Under the pieces are notes generated by a model. That model worked only from the letters and a program-made list of their open reading frames with translations. It had not been told where the DNA came from and ran no database searches. Made by a program: the position numbers and the translations under genes. Below are positions 50,101 through 60,000 of a stretch of 60,000 bases of DNA, in pieces. Source of the DNA: Membranipora membranacea (taxonomy: Eukaryota > Bryozoa > Gymnolaemata > Cheilostomatida > Membraniporidae); assembly GCA_914767715.1 (NCBI GenBank), contig OU612071.1, positions 560,001 to 620,000 on the forward strand, given 5' to 3'. The first letter of the stretch is position 1; each line of letters begins with the position of its first letter.

Positions 50101-53100
50101 AGGTGTTGGATATATTTACTTGTACTGGTACAAAGTAATAACCTGCATGGCCAGCTAGCCAAAACTACTGCGTCAACAATAATTGAAGCTTGCCACATTG
50201 TTGTACAAAAAAAGTTCTCCCGGTGTAAAAAAGCACTCTATATGTGAATATATGTTATTAAGGTATATATTTGTACATATATATATATAACATATAACGT
50301 TCTGGTGATAGACTGATATATAAGATATGATGCGATTTTTTGTTTCTTTATTTTCAGTCTCAGTTTTGGATACTCTACTGTTGACCTATCACATAATAGC
50401 CTCATCCCTACTGTCCAATCAGAATCAGCCATGTATTTAGTGGGGAAGTCAAGCTCCGCCCACCACTCACAGCGTCACTTATTATCACTAGATATGGATG
50501 AGTTAGATTCAGATCTAAGTGAAGACAACTCTACTATCTACAAAAATAATCTCAAAAATAGTCAGCCAAAGAAAAGTGAGTGACCTCGATATCTGTACCC
50601 CAGTGTGGACTGTACACTCGTAACAAAACCATTATTGAGGATTACCTCCCAACCCCCATCCCTGTGAGATTACCTCCCAACCCCCATCCCTGTGAGATTA
50701 CCTCCCAACCCCCATCCCTGTGAGATTACCTCCCAACCCCCATCCCTGTGAGATTACCTCCCAACCCCCATCCCTGTGAGATTACCTCCCAACCCCCATC
50801 CCTGTGAGATTACCTCCCGACCCCCATCCCTGTGAGATTACCTCCCGACCCCCATCCCTGTGAGATTACCTCCCGACCCCCATCCCTGTGAGATTACCTC
50901 CCAACCCCCATCCCTGTGAGATTACCTCCCAACCCCCATCCCTGTGAGATTACCTCCCAACCCCCATCCCTGTGAGATTACCTCCCGACCCCCATCCCTG
51001 TGAGATTACCTCCCGACCCCCATCCCTGTGAGATTACCTCCCGAACCCCATCCCTGTGAGATTACCTCCCAACCCCCATCCCTGTGAGATTACCTCCCAA
51101 CCCCCATCCCTGTGATACAGTTGTCAATTATCTTTTATTTCTTTTATTGTAAAGATTATAAAAAGCCCTCAAGCCGCACACAGGAAGTTCTGAAGAAGCG
51201 GGTGTCTGGAGCTTCCCACAGTCTACGTGCAGATAATACTAGTAGGACCACAGGCTATCAGGGGTTAAAACTCATAAATTCATCAGGATCTACAGCCTTT
51301 AATAATAGTCACTTCATGGTGAGTGGCATTTATAAGACATTATATATAATAAATATATTATATAAGACATAATATATATTTAATATTATATATCAGACAT
51401 TATATATAATATAATTAATAGATTAGATGTAATGAATATGTTATATTGTATATATTATGTGTGATAGAACAATATGGTACTGAGTAAGTTTTACCTATAG
51501 TCTAGTTTGACTAGTTAGGGGATGGTGTTATACTAGATAGATTCAATTTTCTCTAGTTGAGATGGGAGTCTATATAATGAAAGGAGGGTGTGAAAATCTT
51601 AGCGAGCCTCAAATTTTTGCTAGCCTTAAATTTTAGCTATTTCAAGCCTGTTTAAAATGTGTGTGTTATTATTGCGGATACTTTACTTCTCGTTAGGGTC
51701 ACAGGGATCATCTTATCTTTACTCTACATACTTCTCTATAATTCTGATAACTTGTAATATTTCAGTTGTTGACACCAGAAGAGCAGCTGCTTTGTGCCTC
51801 AGAATACTTGAATAGTACGGAATCCCTCAGATTAGCCAATGAGCTTACAGGATGGGCACTGAGGTCTAAGATAGCTGCTAAGTTTAATAGAGACACTCCG
51901 TCTGCAGTTAAGAGTGCTAAACCTACCACTACTTCTCAACCAAAGAGAGCCAAATCACGCACTACAGCTTATAAGAACAGATTCATTAATGTAAGTATCT
52001 GAGAGACTGACATAGCTGTGTTTATCTGTCTGTACCCAGCTAATGTACACAAAACTAAAACTTACAAACCACTTCTCCGAGTTCTTCCCTAAAATCATGA
52101 AATTTAGTACTGTGCTGATTGGTGGGCTGATACACTGATACCCTGATCGGTGGGTTCCGAGCACGCTGATTAGTGGGCTGGTGGTACACTGATACCCTGA
52201 TCGGTGGGTTCCGAGCACGCTGATTAGTGGGCTGGTGGTACACTGATACCCTGATCGGTGGGTTCCGAGCACGCTGATTAGTGGGCTGGTGGTACACTGA
52301 TACCCTGATCGGTGGGTTCCGAGCACGCTGATTAGTGGGCTGGTGGTACACTGATGCCCTGATTGGTGGGCTGGTGATTGGCTGTATGATGTCACACTTT
52401 ATGTAATGTTATGGCTCACTTTAGTTACGTCTCACATATATAACTTATCTATGATTACAGGGGCAGAGATATCCTATGCAGCTATACTCTACAGGAGGGT
52501 ATAAGTCTGGTACTGCAGACGGGGGAGATAATCTCTACTATCAGGCTCATAGAATATTAGAAGCTCTTCAGAGAAGGAACGATACATTCTACGTCGTGTC
52601 ATTTCATAAGGTGAGTACGTGACGTCATATATATAAGTGATAAGGTACAGTAAGCTCTTTATGTATGTTTTATGTCGGTGTTAGACCTCTACGGCTCGGC
52701 ATCAAAACGCATTTACATTCATATATACATTGTATAGATTTACATTCATATATACATTGTATAGATTTACATTAGTATATAACATTGTATATATTTACAT
52801 TCATATATACATTGTATAGATTTACATTCATATATACAATGTATAGATTTACATTAATATATACATTGTATAGATTTACATTCATATATACATTGTATAG
52901 ATTTACATTAATATATACATTGTATAGATTTACATACATATATACATTGTATATATTTACATTCATATATACATTGTATAGATTTACATTAATATATACA
53001 TTGTATAGATTTACATTCATATATACATTGTATAGATTTACATTAATATATACATTGTATAGATTTACATTCATATATACATTGTATAGATTTACATTCA

Positions 53101-54332
53101 TATATACATTGTATAGATTTACATTCATATATACATTGTATATATTTACATTCATATATACATTGTATAGATTTACATTAATATATACATTGTATAGATT
53201 TACATTCATATATACATTGTATAGATTTACATTCATATATACATTGTATAGATTTACATTAATATATACATTGTATAGATTTACATTCATATATACATTG
53301 TATAGATTTTAAATAAGATGTAGAACACATGACATGATGACAGATGGTCATCTCTATCATTGATATTGTATTATTTTTATTATGTATTTATATTATATAT
53401 TTATTATTATATTACACAGGATCACTGGTTATTACCGGCTGTAAATCATAACGAGACAAGTAGACCTAAGATGTCTCTTGTTATGCCTGCTCTCAGTCTA
53501 AACGGTCAGTATCATGTCAGATACAAACTTGAGTTCTGTATGTATGTAGCCTGTCTCCACAAGCTGTGTTTGTGGGTGGGGGGCATGGCTTGTCGACTAG
53601 TGCGTTCAAGCTGTCGAGAAGTTGGTTGTCCCTCATAGAACGGTGAGAATACTCTATTCAACTTCGGGATTAATTAGATTGGACAATTTGGACGCAAGAG
53701 TTGACAAGATTTGTTTCCCTCCACCCCCCCCCCCCCCCCCACCCACCAACAAAGCTGGTCAAGACAGGGTACAACACTATTCAACTTCTAAATCCTCAGC
53801 TGGTAGAGATTTGAGCAATAAAGTTTATGAAGTGTAGTTATAGATTGACATTTCGTTCCTCTTATGCTGCTCCTTTATATATTCAATATCCTCCCCACTA
53901 GAGGGAACAGCTCTGTTCTACCAAGTAATAAACAACTAATTCAATATTAAAAAATAGAAGATTAAGTTTGTAAACATACGTACTATTGTCTTCTCTCTGA
54001 ACTCTCAACATTTTGAGCAAACAACTCCAAAGTGTCCCTGTAAAGCTTATCTGCATATGCATTAGCCACAGATGGAAAAGCAATACAAAACAAAACATGG
54101 CCTTCAAAACATGGCCTTCAAAACATGGCCTTCAAAACATGGCCTTCAGAGCTCCTGTTACCTCAGGACATAGAGTAATCTAGATATTTATGTTTTAGAT
54201 TCGATGAAAGGCCCAGAGGGTACAATAGCTATGATGCAGATAGACTGTGATGTTATGGATACTAAGTATATACATGTTGAGAGGTCTGTTCTACAACCTG
54301 CAGATTATGATCTCAGAATAGCCCTGCCCTGA
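44137..54332 (+). CDS. ATF6: ATF6, ER-stress bZIP membrane transcription factor, 13 exons
   Basis: Exons: 44137-44259, 44500-44641, 45308-45534, 46234-46485, 46738-47055, 47721-47831, 49955-50079, 50358-50575, 51155-51318, 51766-51990, 52461-52610, 53420-53504, 54199-54332; phases agree (2274 nt, 757 residues). The start could instead be ATG 44155 or 43966. Residues 334-354 ([21 protein letters not shown], in part) are the basic region and 355-391 a leucine zipper. About 411-430 is one membrane segment. RHLL at 472-475 matches the ATF6 site-1 protease site. The luminal part has [38 protein letters not shown] and [16 protein letters not shown], all close to human ATF6. On unfolded-protein stress ATF6 moves to the Golgi, is cut by S1P and S2P, and its cytosolic part enters the nucleus. 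The tail after the last block is shorter than in human. Confidence 0.95.
45579..46112. mobile_element. MITE with long inverted repeats and TTAA target site
   Basis: The first roughly 130 bp and the last roughly 130 bp are imperfect reverse complements; the outer 20 bp (AGACTTCAGAAGGACCACAG) are exact. TTAA flanks both ends (45575-45578 and 46113-46116), as for piggyBac-like insertions. The centre contains a 35-bp direct duplication (GGCACAGCACTAGGCCTCAT) at about 45895-45970. No coding capacity. It lies in ATF6 intron 3. Confidence 0.7.
46387..46464 (+). repeat. 39-bp in-frame duplication inside ATF6 exon 4
   Basis: Two adjacent 39-bp copies differ at one base and encode [13 protein letters not shown] twice. 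Frame is preserved. Near-identity implies a recent event. Confidence 0.95.
46780..46821 (+). repeat. 21-bp in-frame duplication inside ATF6 exon 5
   Basis: Two identical copies of a 21-bp unit encode TQTRPLH twice in the linker before the basic region. Confidence 0.9.
47815..49483 (+). repeat. Minisatellite carrying the ATF6 exon 6 end and its splice donor
   Basis: The true exon 6 ends ...GCCCTGTCAGTAGAG and is followed by GTGAGATATCGCCCG. This junction is repeated: I count 38 occurrences of TCAGTAGAGGTG or a close variant, the first being the real one. Units are 42 bp (with ATGCCCTG) or 44 bp (with ATTGGTTGTG), sometimes with TAGTAAT in place of TATAAT. All but one of the copies keep GTGAGAT, so each is a potential 5' splice site. 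The array takes up most of the 2.1-kb intron 6. Confidence 0.97.
49650..49672. mobile_element. Short palindromic insertion, copy 2
   Basis: The same 21-bp core as at 18163-18187 (CAAGGAGT, TAAAG, ACTCCTTG), here bracketed by a perfect 7-bp direct repeat CTCACAG. It is in ATF6 intron 6, past the minisatellite. Confidence 0.6.
50639..51117 (+). repeat. 28-bp minisatellite in ATF6 intron 8
   Basis: About 17 copies of a unit containing ACCTCCCAACCCCCATCCCT followed by GTGAGATT, with an A/G variant (CCCAACC or CCCGACC). It fills the intron between the donor of exon 8 and the pyrimidine tract of exon 9. Confidence 0.97.
52131..52370 (+). repeat. 54-bp minisatellite in ATF6 intron 10
   Basis: Four and a half nearly identical copies of a 54-bp unit containing CCCTGATCGGTGGGTTCCGA. 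The long minus-strand frames over it are artefacts of a period divisible by three. Confidence 0.95.
52715..53309 (+). repeat. 27-bp minisatellite in ATF6 intron 11
   Basis: About 22 copies of a 27-bp AT-rich unit (TATACATTGTATAGATTTAC plus ATTCATA or ATTAATA). Because 27 is divisible by three and the unit lacks stops, both strands stay open for more than 170 codons. Confidence 0.97.
53722..53741. repeat. Poly-C tract
   Basis: A run of about 18 C in ATF6 intron 12. Similar C or G runs occur near 34963-34978 and 35290-35303. Their lengths are unreliable in any assembly. Confidence 0.7.
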
Positions 54333-54478
54333 GGCTAAACTCTGCTGTCATTAAAATGATCCAACTGTAAATAATATAAAAATTTGTACAGGGTACAATG
54401 TCATTCCAAGGTCACCCCAAGGCTATGCTCCCACAGCAGAAGTGATGGCTGTTATTATGATTTTGTGTACAACATATC

Positions 54479-54696
54479 TTAGTCTTAGTTCTACGATATC
54501 TTAGTCTTAGTTCTACGATATCTTAGTCTTAGTTCTATGATATCTTAGCCTCAGTTCTACGATATCTTAGTCTTAGTTCTACGATATCTTAGTCTTAGTT
54601 CTACGATATCTTAGTCTTAGTTCTATGATATCTTAGCCTCAGTTCTACGATATCTTAGTCTTAGTTCTACGATATCTTAGTCTCAGTTCCACGATA
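54479..54696. repeat. 22-bp tandem repeat
   Basis: About ten copies of GATATCTTAGTCTTAGTTCT plus AC, with a TCTTAGCCTCAG variant appearing at regular intervals, which suggests higher-order duplication. Confidence 0.95.
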
Positions 54697-54989
54697 AACT
54701 TAGTTATTTATATGGTGTAATATCAGAGGGTACTTAGGGTCACACATAAATATAAGGTTTGCTCTCCTCACAAAATAATAACTAATTATGTAACTATTAG
54801 TATGATTTATATAATCCCTGATATTATTATTATTATCTTATATTTAAAAGTTTGCAAACACTTCTTGTGTTGGATACCCACCCCGCGCCTCCACCCTTTC
54901 CTACTCCACCCCTACAAGTCAGCCCCTATCAACTCCACCCCTACAAGTCAGCCCCTATCAACTCCACCCATATACTGGTTTGTATACCG

Positions 54990-55225
54990 ATGTGAGTATT
55001 GTATACGGCTGTGTATACTGTATACTCCTATGTATACTGCATACAGCTGCATAATCTGCATACTACATAATGTATACGGCTGTGTATACTGTATACTCCT
55101 ATGTATACTGCATACAGCTGCATAATCTGCATACTACATAATGTATACGGCTGTGTATACTGTATAATCCTATGTATACTGCATACAGCTGCGTAATCTG
55201 CATACTACATAATGTATACGGCTGT
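54990..55225. repeat. 71-bp tandem repeat
   Basis: Just over three copies of a 71-bp unit containing GTATACGGCTGTGTATACTG and GCATACAGCTGC. Confidence 0.9.
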
Positions 55226-58200
55226 GAAAGCTACAATGATCTCCATTAAACAGTCAATAATTTCATCATAAAGTTAAAAAGTTTGTTATATCTGGTGTTT
55301 GGGTTTTAGTCTTGATTGCAATCAAAGAAATTTTTTCTCTTCTAAAAATGTAAAACATTAGCAGTCTGCTCCGATGTTATAATTTTGTTGCTCAATTCAT
55401 GAAATGTTTAGTCATAGTGTAATGATTTCTCTCTCTAACTACTGGTTTGTTTATTAAATATAATTGTTGTTGCTGATTTATCTGTTATTATCTAAAATAT
55501 CTCTGTACTTTTACAGTAGAAGGTAATTGTTATATTTACTTTGATTCCTAAATGACTGTATGATTCTGTGACCCTATGATTTAAGCATGATATGGTGTTT
55601 ACTTTCTGTCAAACGAATGAGACTGAGAACTCTATCAATGTCAGTTATGAGTAGGGGGTACCCCTATTACCCCTATTATATCTCCTCACTGATTGAGTAT
55701 TAATTTTTCACATATTTTAGTTATCAGTACAAATTCAACCTTTAACCTTGTTTTGTTAATCATTAATGTATTTTTTGTCTATACTACTGTTATATAAAAC
55801 CCGTCTATTCTTTATAATTATTGTATATCTCAGATTAAAGAAAATAAATGTGAGAATTAGAATTATTTTATTGTGTTGTAGTTCTGATACTTATATCAAG
55901 CAATAATAACAAAAAGGAAAGTCGATACAGCACAGACAACTCGTGCATTAAACAAAGAAAATTATGTTGGTCTCGCTTGTCTGTGGTTGATGTGCATTGT
56001 CAGTTTTATTTGTTTACATTCATTATATAGATGTGTGACTCACCACTTAGATATGTTGGCACTGTTAGGCAGGTTCCCCTTTTCTTATTACACTCATAAT
56101 ATGGTTGCAGCAATATCCAACTTGGACAATAGTCTCAAACCCCTTTCATATCGATACTGGAGCTGCCAATCCAGGAGTTGTCTTTCGAATAACAAGAGAA
56201 GACAACGCTAACGACTAATATTAATATTAGGGATTCGATGTTCGAAACCTCTGCGAAGCAATGTGATGAACTAGGGTCGCTACTACTGAGAGCTAATTTC
56301 CTCAACTGAGTGTCATAAGATTATTGTGGGTCATTGGAGACCCCCTTGATTTTGTGATTACCGGATCACTGAGGACAAGTGCTCGACGATGATAAAGTTT
56401 TTATTCCACGTAGCGATCACTTATCACAACTAGAAAACCACAGTTATTTATCAAACAGATTAAAACTCACAATCAATATTAATCAAGTTCGATGTTCACT
56501 GGCTTCACGGTATGTTCTCCTCTCTCAGCTATTATGGGTGTACCAGGATATGCAAGCATTTTGTCTGTAAATATATACTACCTATTCTAACCTACTACTC
56601 CTACTAACTAAGTTACTTTCTATCTAATCTTACTTACTTACTATCTACTATTATCTCACCCTAATATTTGACACTTGTAACTTACTTACTGCCAAACTAA
56701 GCTGTAGTGTAAGTAGGTGTAGTGAAGGCAGCCACACAGAAACACCCACTTGTTCTGTACATTACCCTACTCTATTCTATATCTCAGTCAATCAATACAT
56801 TGCCATCCAATCCAATCCATCTGCTGTATCATGTCCATGAGATACTACTACTTTTAGTTTACACACAACCTGAAGTAATTATAACAATGTTATTACATCC
56901 AACCATGGCTTTCTGTACATTGATAATGACTGAGTCATCATCATACTTACTGGATGTTATTTCAAACTGTATTTATTCCAGTAATTATCTCCTCCAGCCA
57001 GTACGATAGTACACTATTTAAGTTTAAACTCGGGAAAGGTGGCTTGCAAACATTGGTATAGCTCTTGGAACTGGCGCGTTCTGGGCTGTCGCTGACATAG
57101 AGGCGGAAAAAACCTGACTGCCGTTCTGGGATGTCGCTGGCATAGGCGGAAAACCCATGACTGGTGGTTTCCATTACTTATATCCAACACACATACAGAT
57201 GGTTTACTGGCCATTGCTACTAACTTGCTCACTTAACTGACCTAATCAAGGTTACTCACTTGCCTCTCTTGGTACTCATATCCAGCTCATACAGATGGTC
57301 TACATTACTTTTCACCAGCTCAATCTATCTGACCTTAACTAGGATACTTATTAATCAAACACCATTGGAATTCAATCCAATCATACTATCACCTGGACAT
57401 ACTGACTGACAAACTCGGCATCTATCTCTCCGGTACTTTATTATTTACACCTTAGCCTCACTTCATACTGATTTAAACCTTAGCATTGGGCTCAACCCAC
57501 TCTAGGCTCTCATTCAGTTATCTCCTCTGACTCACTCAGTGTAACTGCTCAAACTCAGTCCGTCTCCTCAGTCTAACTGAGAGTGACTCATTCACTCGCT
57601 CAATTATTATTCAGGGGAGTCTTTTAATGAGATTGGGTGATCATTACAAAACAAAATTCAGTTGTGAAACACCTGACATCAGAATCTCAAGCTTGCAAGC
57701 CTGTGGGTTACATAGGATCACTACAAACCAGCATGTACATGATCTGCGGTCCCTAGGCTTGTATATGGTAAAAGCACACTAGGTAACTGCATGCCTACTA
57801 TTTACCGCTTTGTCCAAAGCTTTTGGTAGACTGTCATTCAATAATCACTAATCCCTAATTTATGAATGGCCTAACTCAACGTTTGAGCGTTCCCTAGAAT
57901 AGCTGAACTATTTGATGGGTCTTCAGTCTTGCCATTTAAGACATGGAATCTCACCTTTCGGAGGAAGTTCTACGCAGTTAAGAGCTCTCTATAATGTTAG
58001 CTATCTGTTATGTTAGCTATCGAACACGTCTTCGGTGTTATACAGTGAAGACACCGGCTGTGTTAGGATTTATGGCTCACAAATATATGTTGGTTGAAAT
58101 TAGACCTGATAGTCCATCCTGGATACTAGGTCGGGAGAAAAATGAAAAATTGGGACATGTCTTAAGACTTTTCTGTCGTCTTAATTCTTAGTTTATCACC

Positions 58201-59093
58201 AAAGAATTCACCTCAAAACAGGGACATGATCACATCTAGTCTATGCACTTTGCAAGGTTTGGTTGGATTTTTCCTCTCATTACTTCTACATTAGTCTTAC
58301 TTCATATAGCCTAAGGGTCCAATAATACACATTGTATGACCTTTTGTCAATGTCATGAATGACTGCCCTTATTCAAAATGAAATGAATTCTGGCTGAGAG
58401 GCTACTTTTCCCAGAGTCTGACTGGAAAGCTCTCATACTTGGAGCTATATAGTAGGTGGCATGAATAGAATTCAATAGATTTTGCATTTTTAGTTTACCC
58501 CTTTTTAACTTATATTATCTAAGAGCAGACAACTTCAGCAAGATCCTGTATTGTTCTCAGACTTTCCCGATTCCGGGGGGCCGTCGGTCGGAGGGCAAAG
58601 TCTGGGGGGCTCAGGCTAGATCACATCTTGTGCTAGAGGGGACGGAGGCAATAGTTCATGGTATCTAAAGTTTTCTGAAAAAAAACATTGGTTGCAAAAA
58701 TCAGCCATTTTTGTATGATGTCCATAAAAAAGTCAATACCCGTTCTCTGCATGAATATTCAAAGTAAAATTAATACTAGAACATTATTGAAAGCAGTAAG
58801 AGAAAGAATTTTTATTTGAGTATCATTCTTTTGAAAGGTATCACTGCGACTCAGTCAAGCTATGGGTAAAATAATAACATGACGTCATGTGAAGTCACAA
58901 CGTTTTAAATGGGTCAGCTGAGATCTTGATACCGAGAGATTTCTGATATCTGCTTGGTGACCCCTGATGGTGACCTTTAAGTATAGAGTATCATGTGGAT
59001 ATTCTCGTACGATTCTATAGTCTGTCAGTGAGTAAATATTAATTCATTTCATAGATAACTGTGAAGCAGTTCAGGTTGGTTATCTTTGCACTG

Positions 59094-59195
59094 TAGCGAC
59101 TGAACTAATTCAAATGTGCTTGAGTTCCCAGCTCTCCAGTTCGGGTGGGGTGGCTTTTCAGTTTGAGAACTCAAGCAAATTTGGATTAATCGCTA
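59094..59195. ncRNA. Long hairpin, miRNA-precursor-like or tiny MITE
   Basis: Arms 59107-59127 and 59167-59187 pair over 21 positions with 19 Watson-Crick pairs, one G-T and one mismatch. The base is closed further by TAGCGA/TCGCTA, with a loop of about 39 nt. It lies about 140 bp upstream of the start codon of the last gene. Expression is unknown, so a small inverted-repeat transposon is an equal alternative. Confidence 0.35.
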
Positions 59196-59336
59196 AACGC
59201 TATGGTGTGTGATGCAGACCAGCTCTTTATGAGAATACTCTCTTCAAAATATATTAAAATGCCTGGCCACGAAATCATATTTTTTATATTTCTTACAGTA
59301 CAAGATATAGTTTGGTCCTCACAGAGAGTTGACAGT

Positions 59337-59927
59337 ATGGAGAATCACGCACCCCCTCCTGCCTCCGACCCTGCGGCGTCTACTGATAATATGTGGGCTA
59401 ATCAGCAGGCAGGGTGAGTAAAATACTCTCTCTAATTACAGTAATACTCTCTCTCTCTCTGTATACAATAAGCTCAGAGCCTCCATCTTGTTATGCTGCT
59501 GTATCTATTTTATTATATCATTGTCTTAAATCGTTGCCACAAACTTTGATTTGATTTTAATAATTACCTGCCAGGAGCTGTAGGTTAAATAATTACCTGC
59601 CAGGAGCTGTAGGTTAAATAATTACCTGCCAGGAGCTGTAGGTTAAATAATTACCTGCCAGGAGCTGTAGGTTAAATAATTACCTGCCAGGAGCTGTAGG
59701 TTAAATAATGTAACAAACAACAGCGGTAGTGCGACTGTCATACAACCGTCGTACAACTGTCATACAACTGTCATACAGTGTCATGTGACTGTCATACAAC
59801 ATAATGTGACTGAAGTGATGTTTATTATTATTCAGGGCTTACAGTGGACCCGAGCAGAGAGCTATGTACTTTAATCAGAACACAACGTCACAGTTAACTA
59901 ACCAGCAGCAGCAGCAGCAGCCTGATG
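59337..59927 (+). CDS. Gln-rich protein, first two coding exons, runs off the window
   Basis: Exon 59337-59413 (ATG at 59337, 77 nt) joins exon 59836-59927 (92 nt) with matching phase and GTGAGT and GTAAGA donors. The next exon is beyond 60000. The peptide begins MENHAPPPASDPAASTDNMW, continues with AYSGPEQRAMYFNQNTTSQL and ends in six Gln. This low-complexity N-terminus is typical of transcriptional or RNA-binding regulators, but no domain is present yet and I do not recognise it. An upstream in-frame extension through 59299 exists, but an acceptor-like TTTCTTACAG there suggests the ATG exon has a spliced leader exon. Confidence 0.6.
59559..59707 (+). repeat. 29-bp minisatellite in the first intron of the last gene
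   Basis: Five identical copies of TAATTACCTGCCAGGAGCTG plus TAGGTTAAA. Confidence 0.95.
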
Positions 59928-60000
59928 GTAAGATATGATTGTTCTGTCTGTATCTGACTGTATCTGACTGCTGGGTCAGTCTAGTAGGATTGTCATGTGA

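Larger units (their letters stand above)
54333..59336. other. Intergenic region after ATF6
   Basis: No gene recognised. It holds tandem arrays at 54479-54696 and 54990-55225, a 45-bp direct duplication around 57075-57165 (units with CGTTCTGGG(C/A)TGTCGCTG), and a long hairpin at 59094-59195. Remaining open frames are short and unsupported. Confidence 0.55.

Noticed and set aside
51955-52395. Minus-strand frame with a repeated [16 protein letters not shown]-type peptide
   Set aside because: Translation of the 54-bp intronic minisatellite; no start, splice or composition support.
52785-53312. Open frames of about 175 codons on both strands
   Set aside because: Pure consequence of a 27-bp minisatellite whose period is divisible by three; it lies in an ATF6 intron.

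Overview
This is animal (metazoan) nuclear DNA. Genes are split by spliceosomal introns of about 0.2-2.5 kb, overall composition is AT-rich, and tRNA-derived SINEs, non-LTR retrotransposon debris and many minisatellites are present. A complete fibrillar collagen and a complete ATF6 fix the kingdom. Vertebrate-type features such as a VWC or TSPN collagen N-propeptide are absent, so I infer an invertebrate. An early-branching lineage (sponge or cnidarian grade) is possible but not shown; I cannot name the species.

Layout. 1-3.2 kb: no convincing gene, one weak exon candidate and one copy of a dispersed repeat. 3.2-7.2 kb (minus): a small terminal exon, then a nucleotidyltransferase-TPR protein gene whose reading frame is broken once. 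7.2-13.3 kb: repeat-rich intergenic DNA with SINE, inverted repeats, duplicated segments and reverse-transcriptase and endonuclease fragments. 13.3-31.5 kb (minus): a 30-coding-exon fibrillar collagen gene. I assembled it with every splice phase consistent: 4920 coding nt, 1639 residues, with an uninterrupted helix of 337 Gly-X-Y triplets. 34.0-39.5 kb (minus): a 9-exon gene for a 348-residue protein of the C6orf136/DUF2358 type with a mitochondrial-like N-terminus. 44.1-54.3 kb (plus): a 13-exon ATF6 gene (757 residues) with bZIP, membrane segment, RHLL site and ATF6 luminal domain. 59.3-60.0 kb (plus): the first two coding exons of a Gln-rich protein that runs off the window.

The genes are functionally unrelated neighbours, although collagen folding in the ER and the ER-stress sensor ATF6 touch the same compartment. 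The strongest unusual signals are: an array of about 37 extra copies of the exon-6/intron-6 junction of ATF6, each carrying the 5' splice site; a cysteine-free collagen N-propeptide with a regular G-(I/F/Y) repeat I do not recognise; a collagen C-propeptide that has lost exactly the two interchain cysteines; a 21-bp palindrome inserted twice with different 7-bp target duplications; and a 43-nt exon-like copy of collagen exon 3 outside the gene, in inverted orientation.

All exon models were made by eye from splice consensus, phase and family resemblance. No search or transcript was available.
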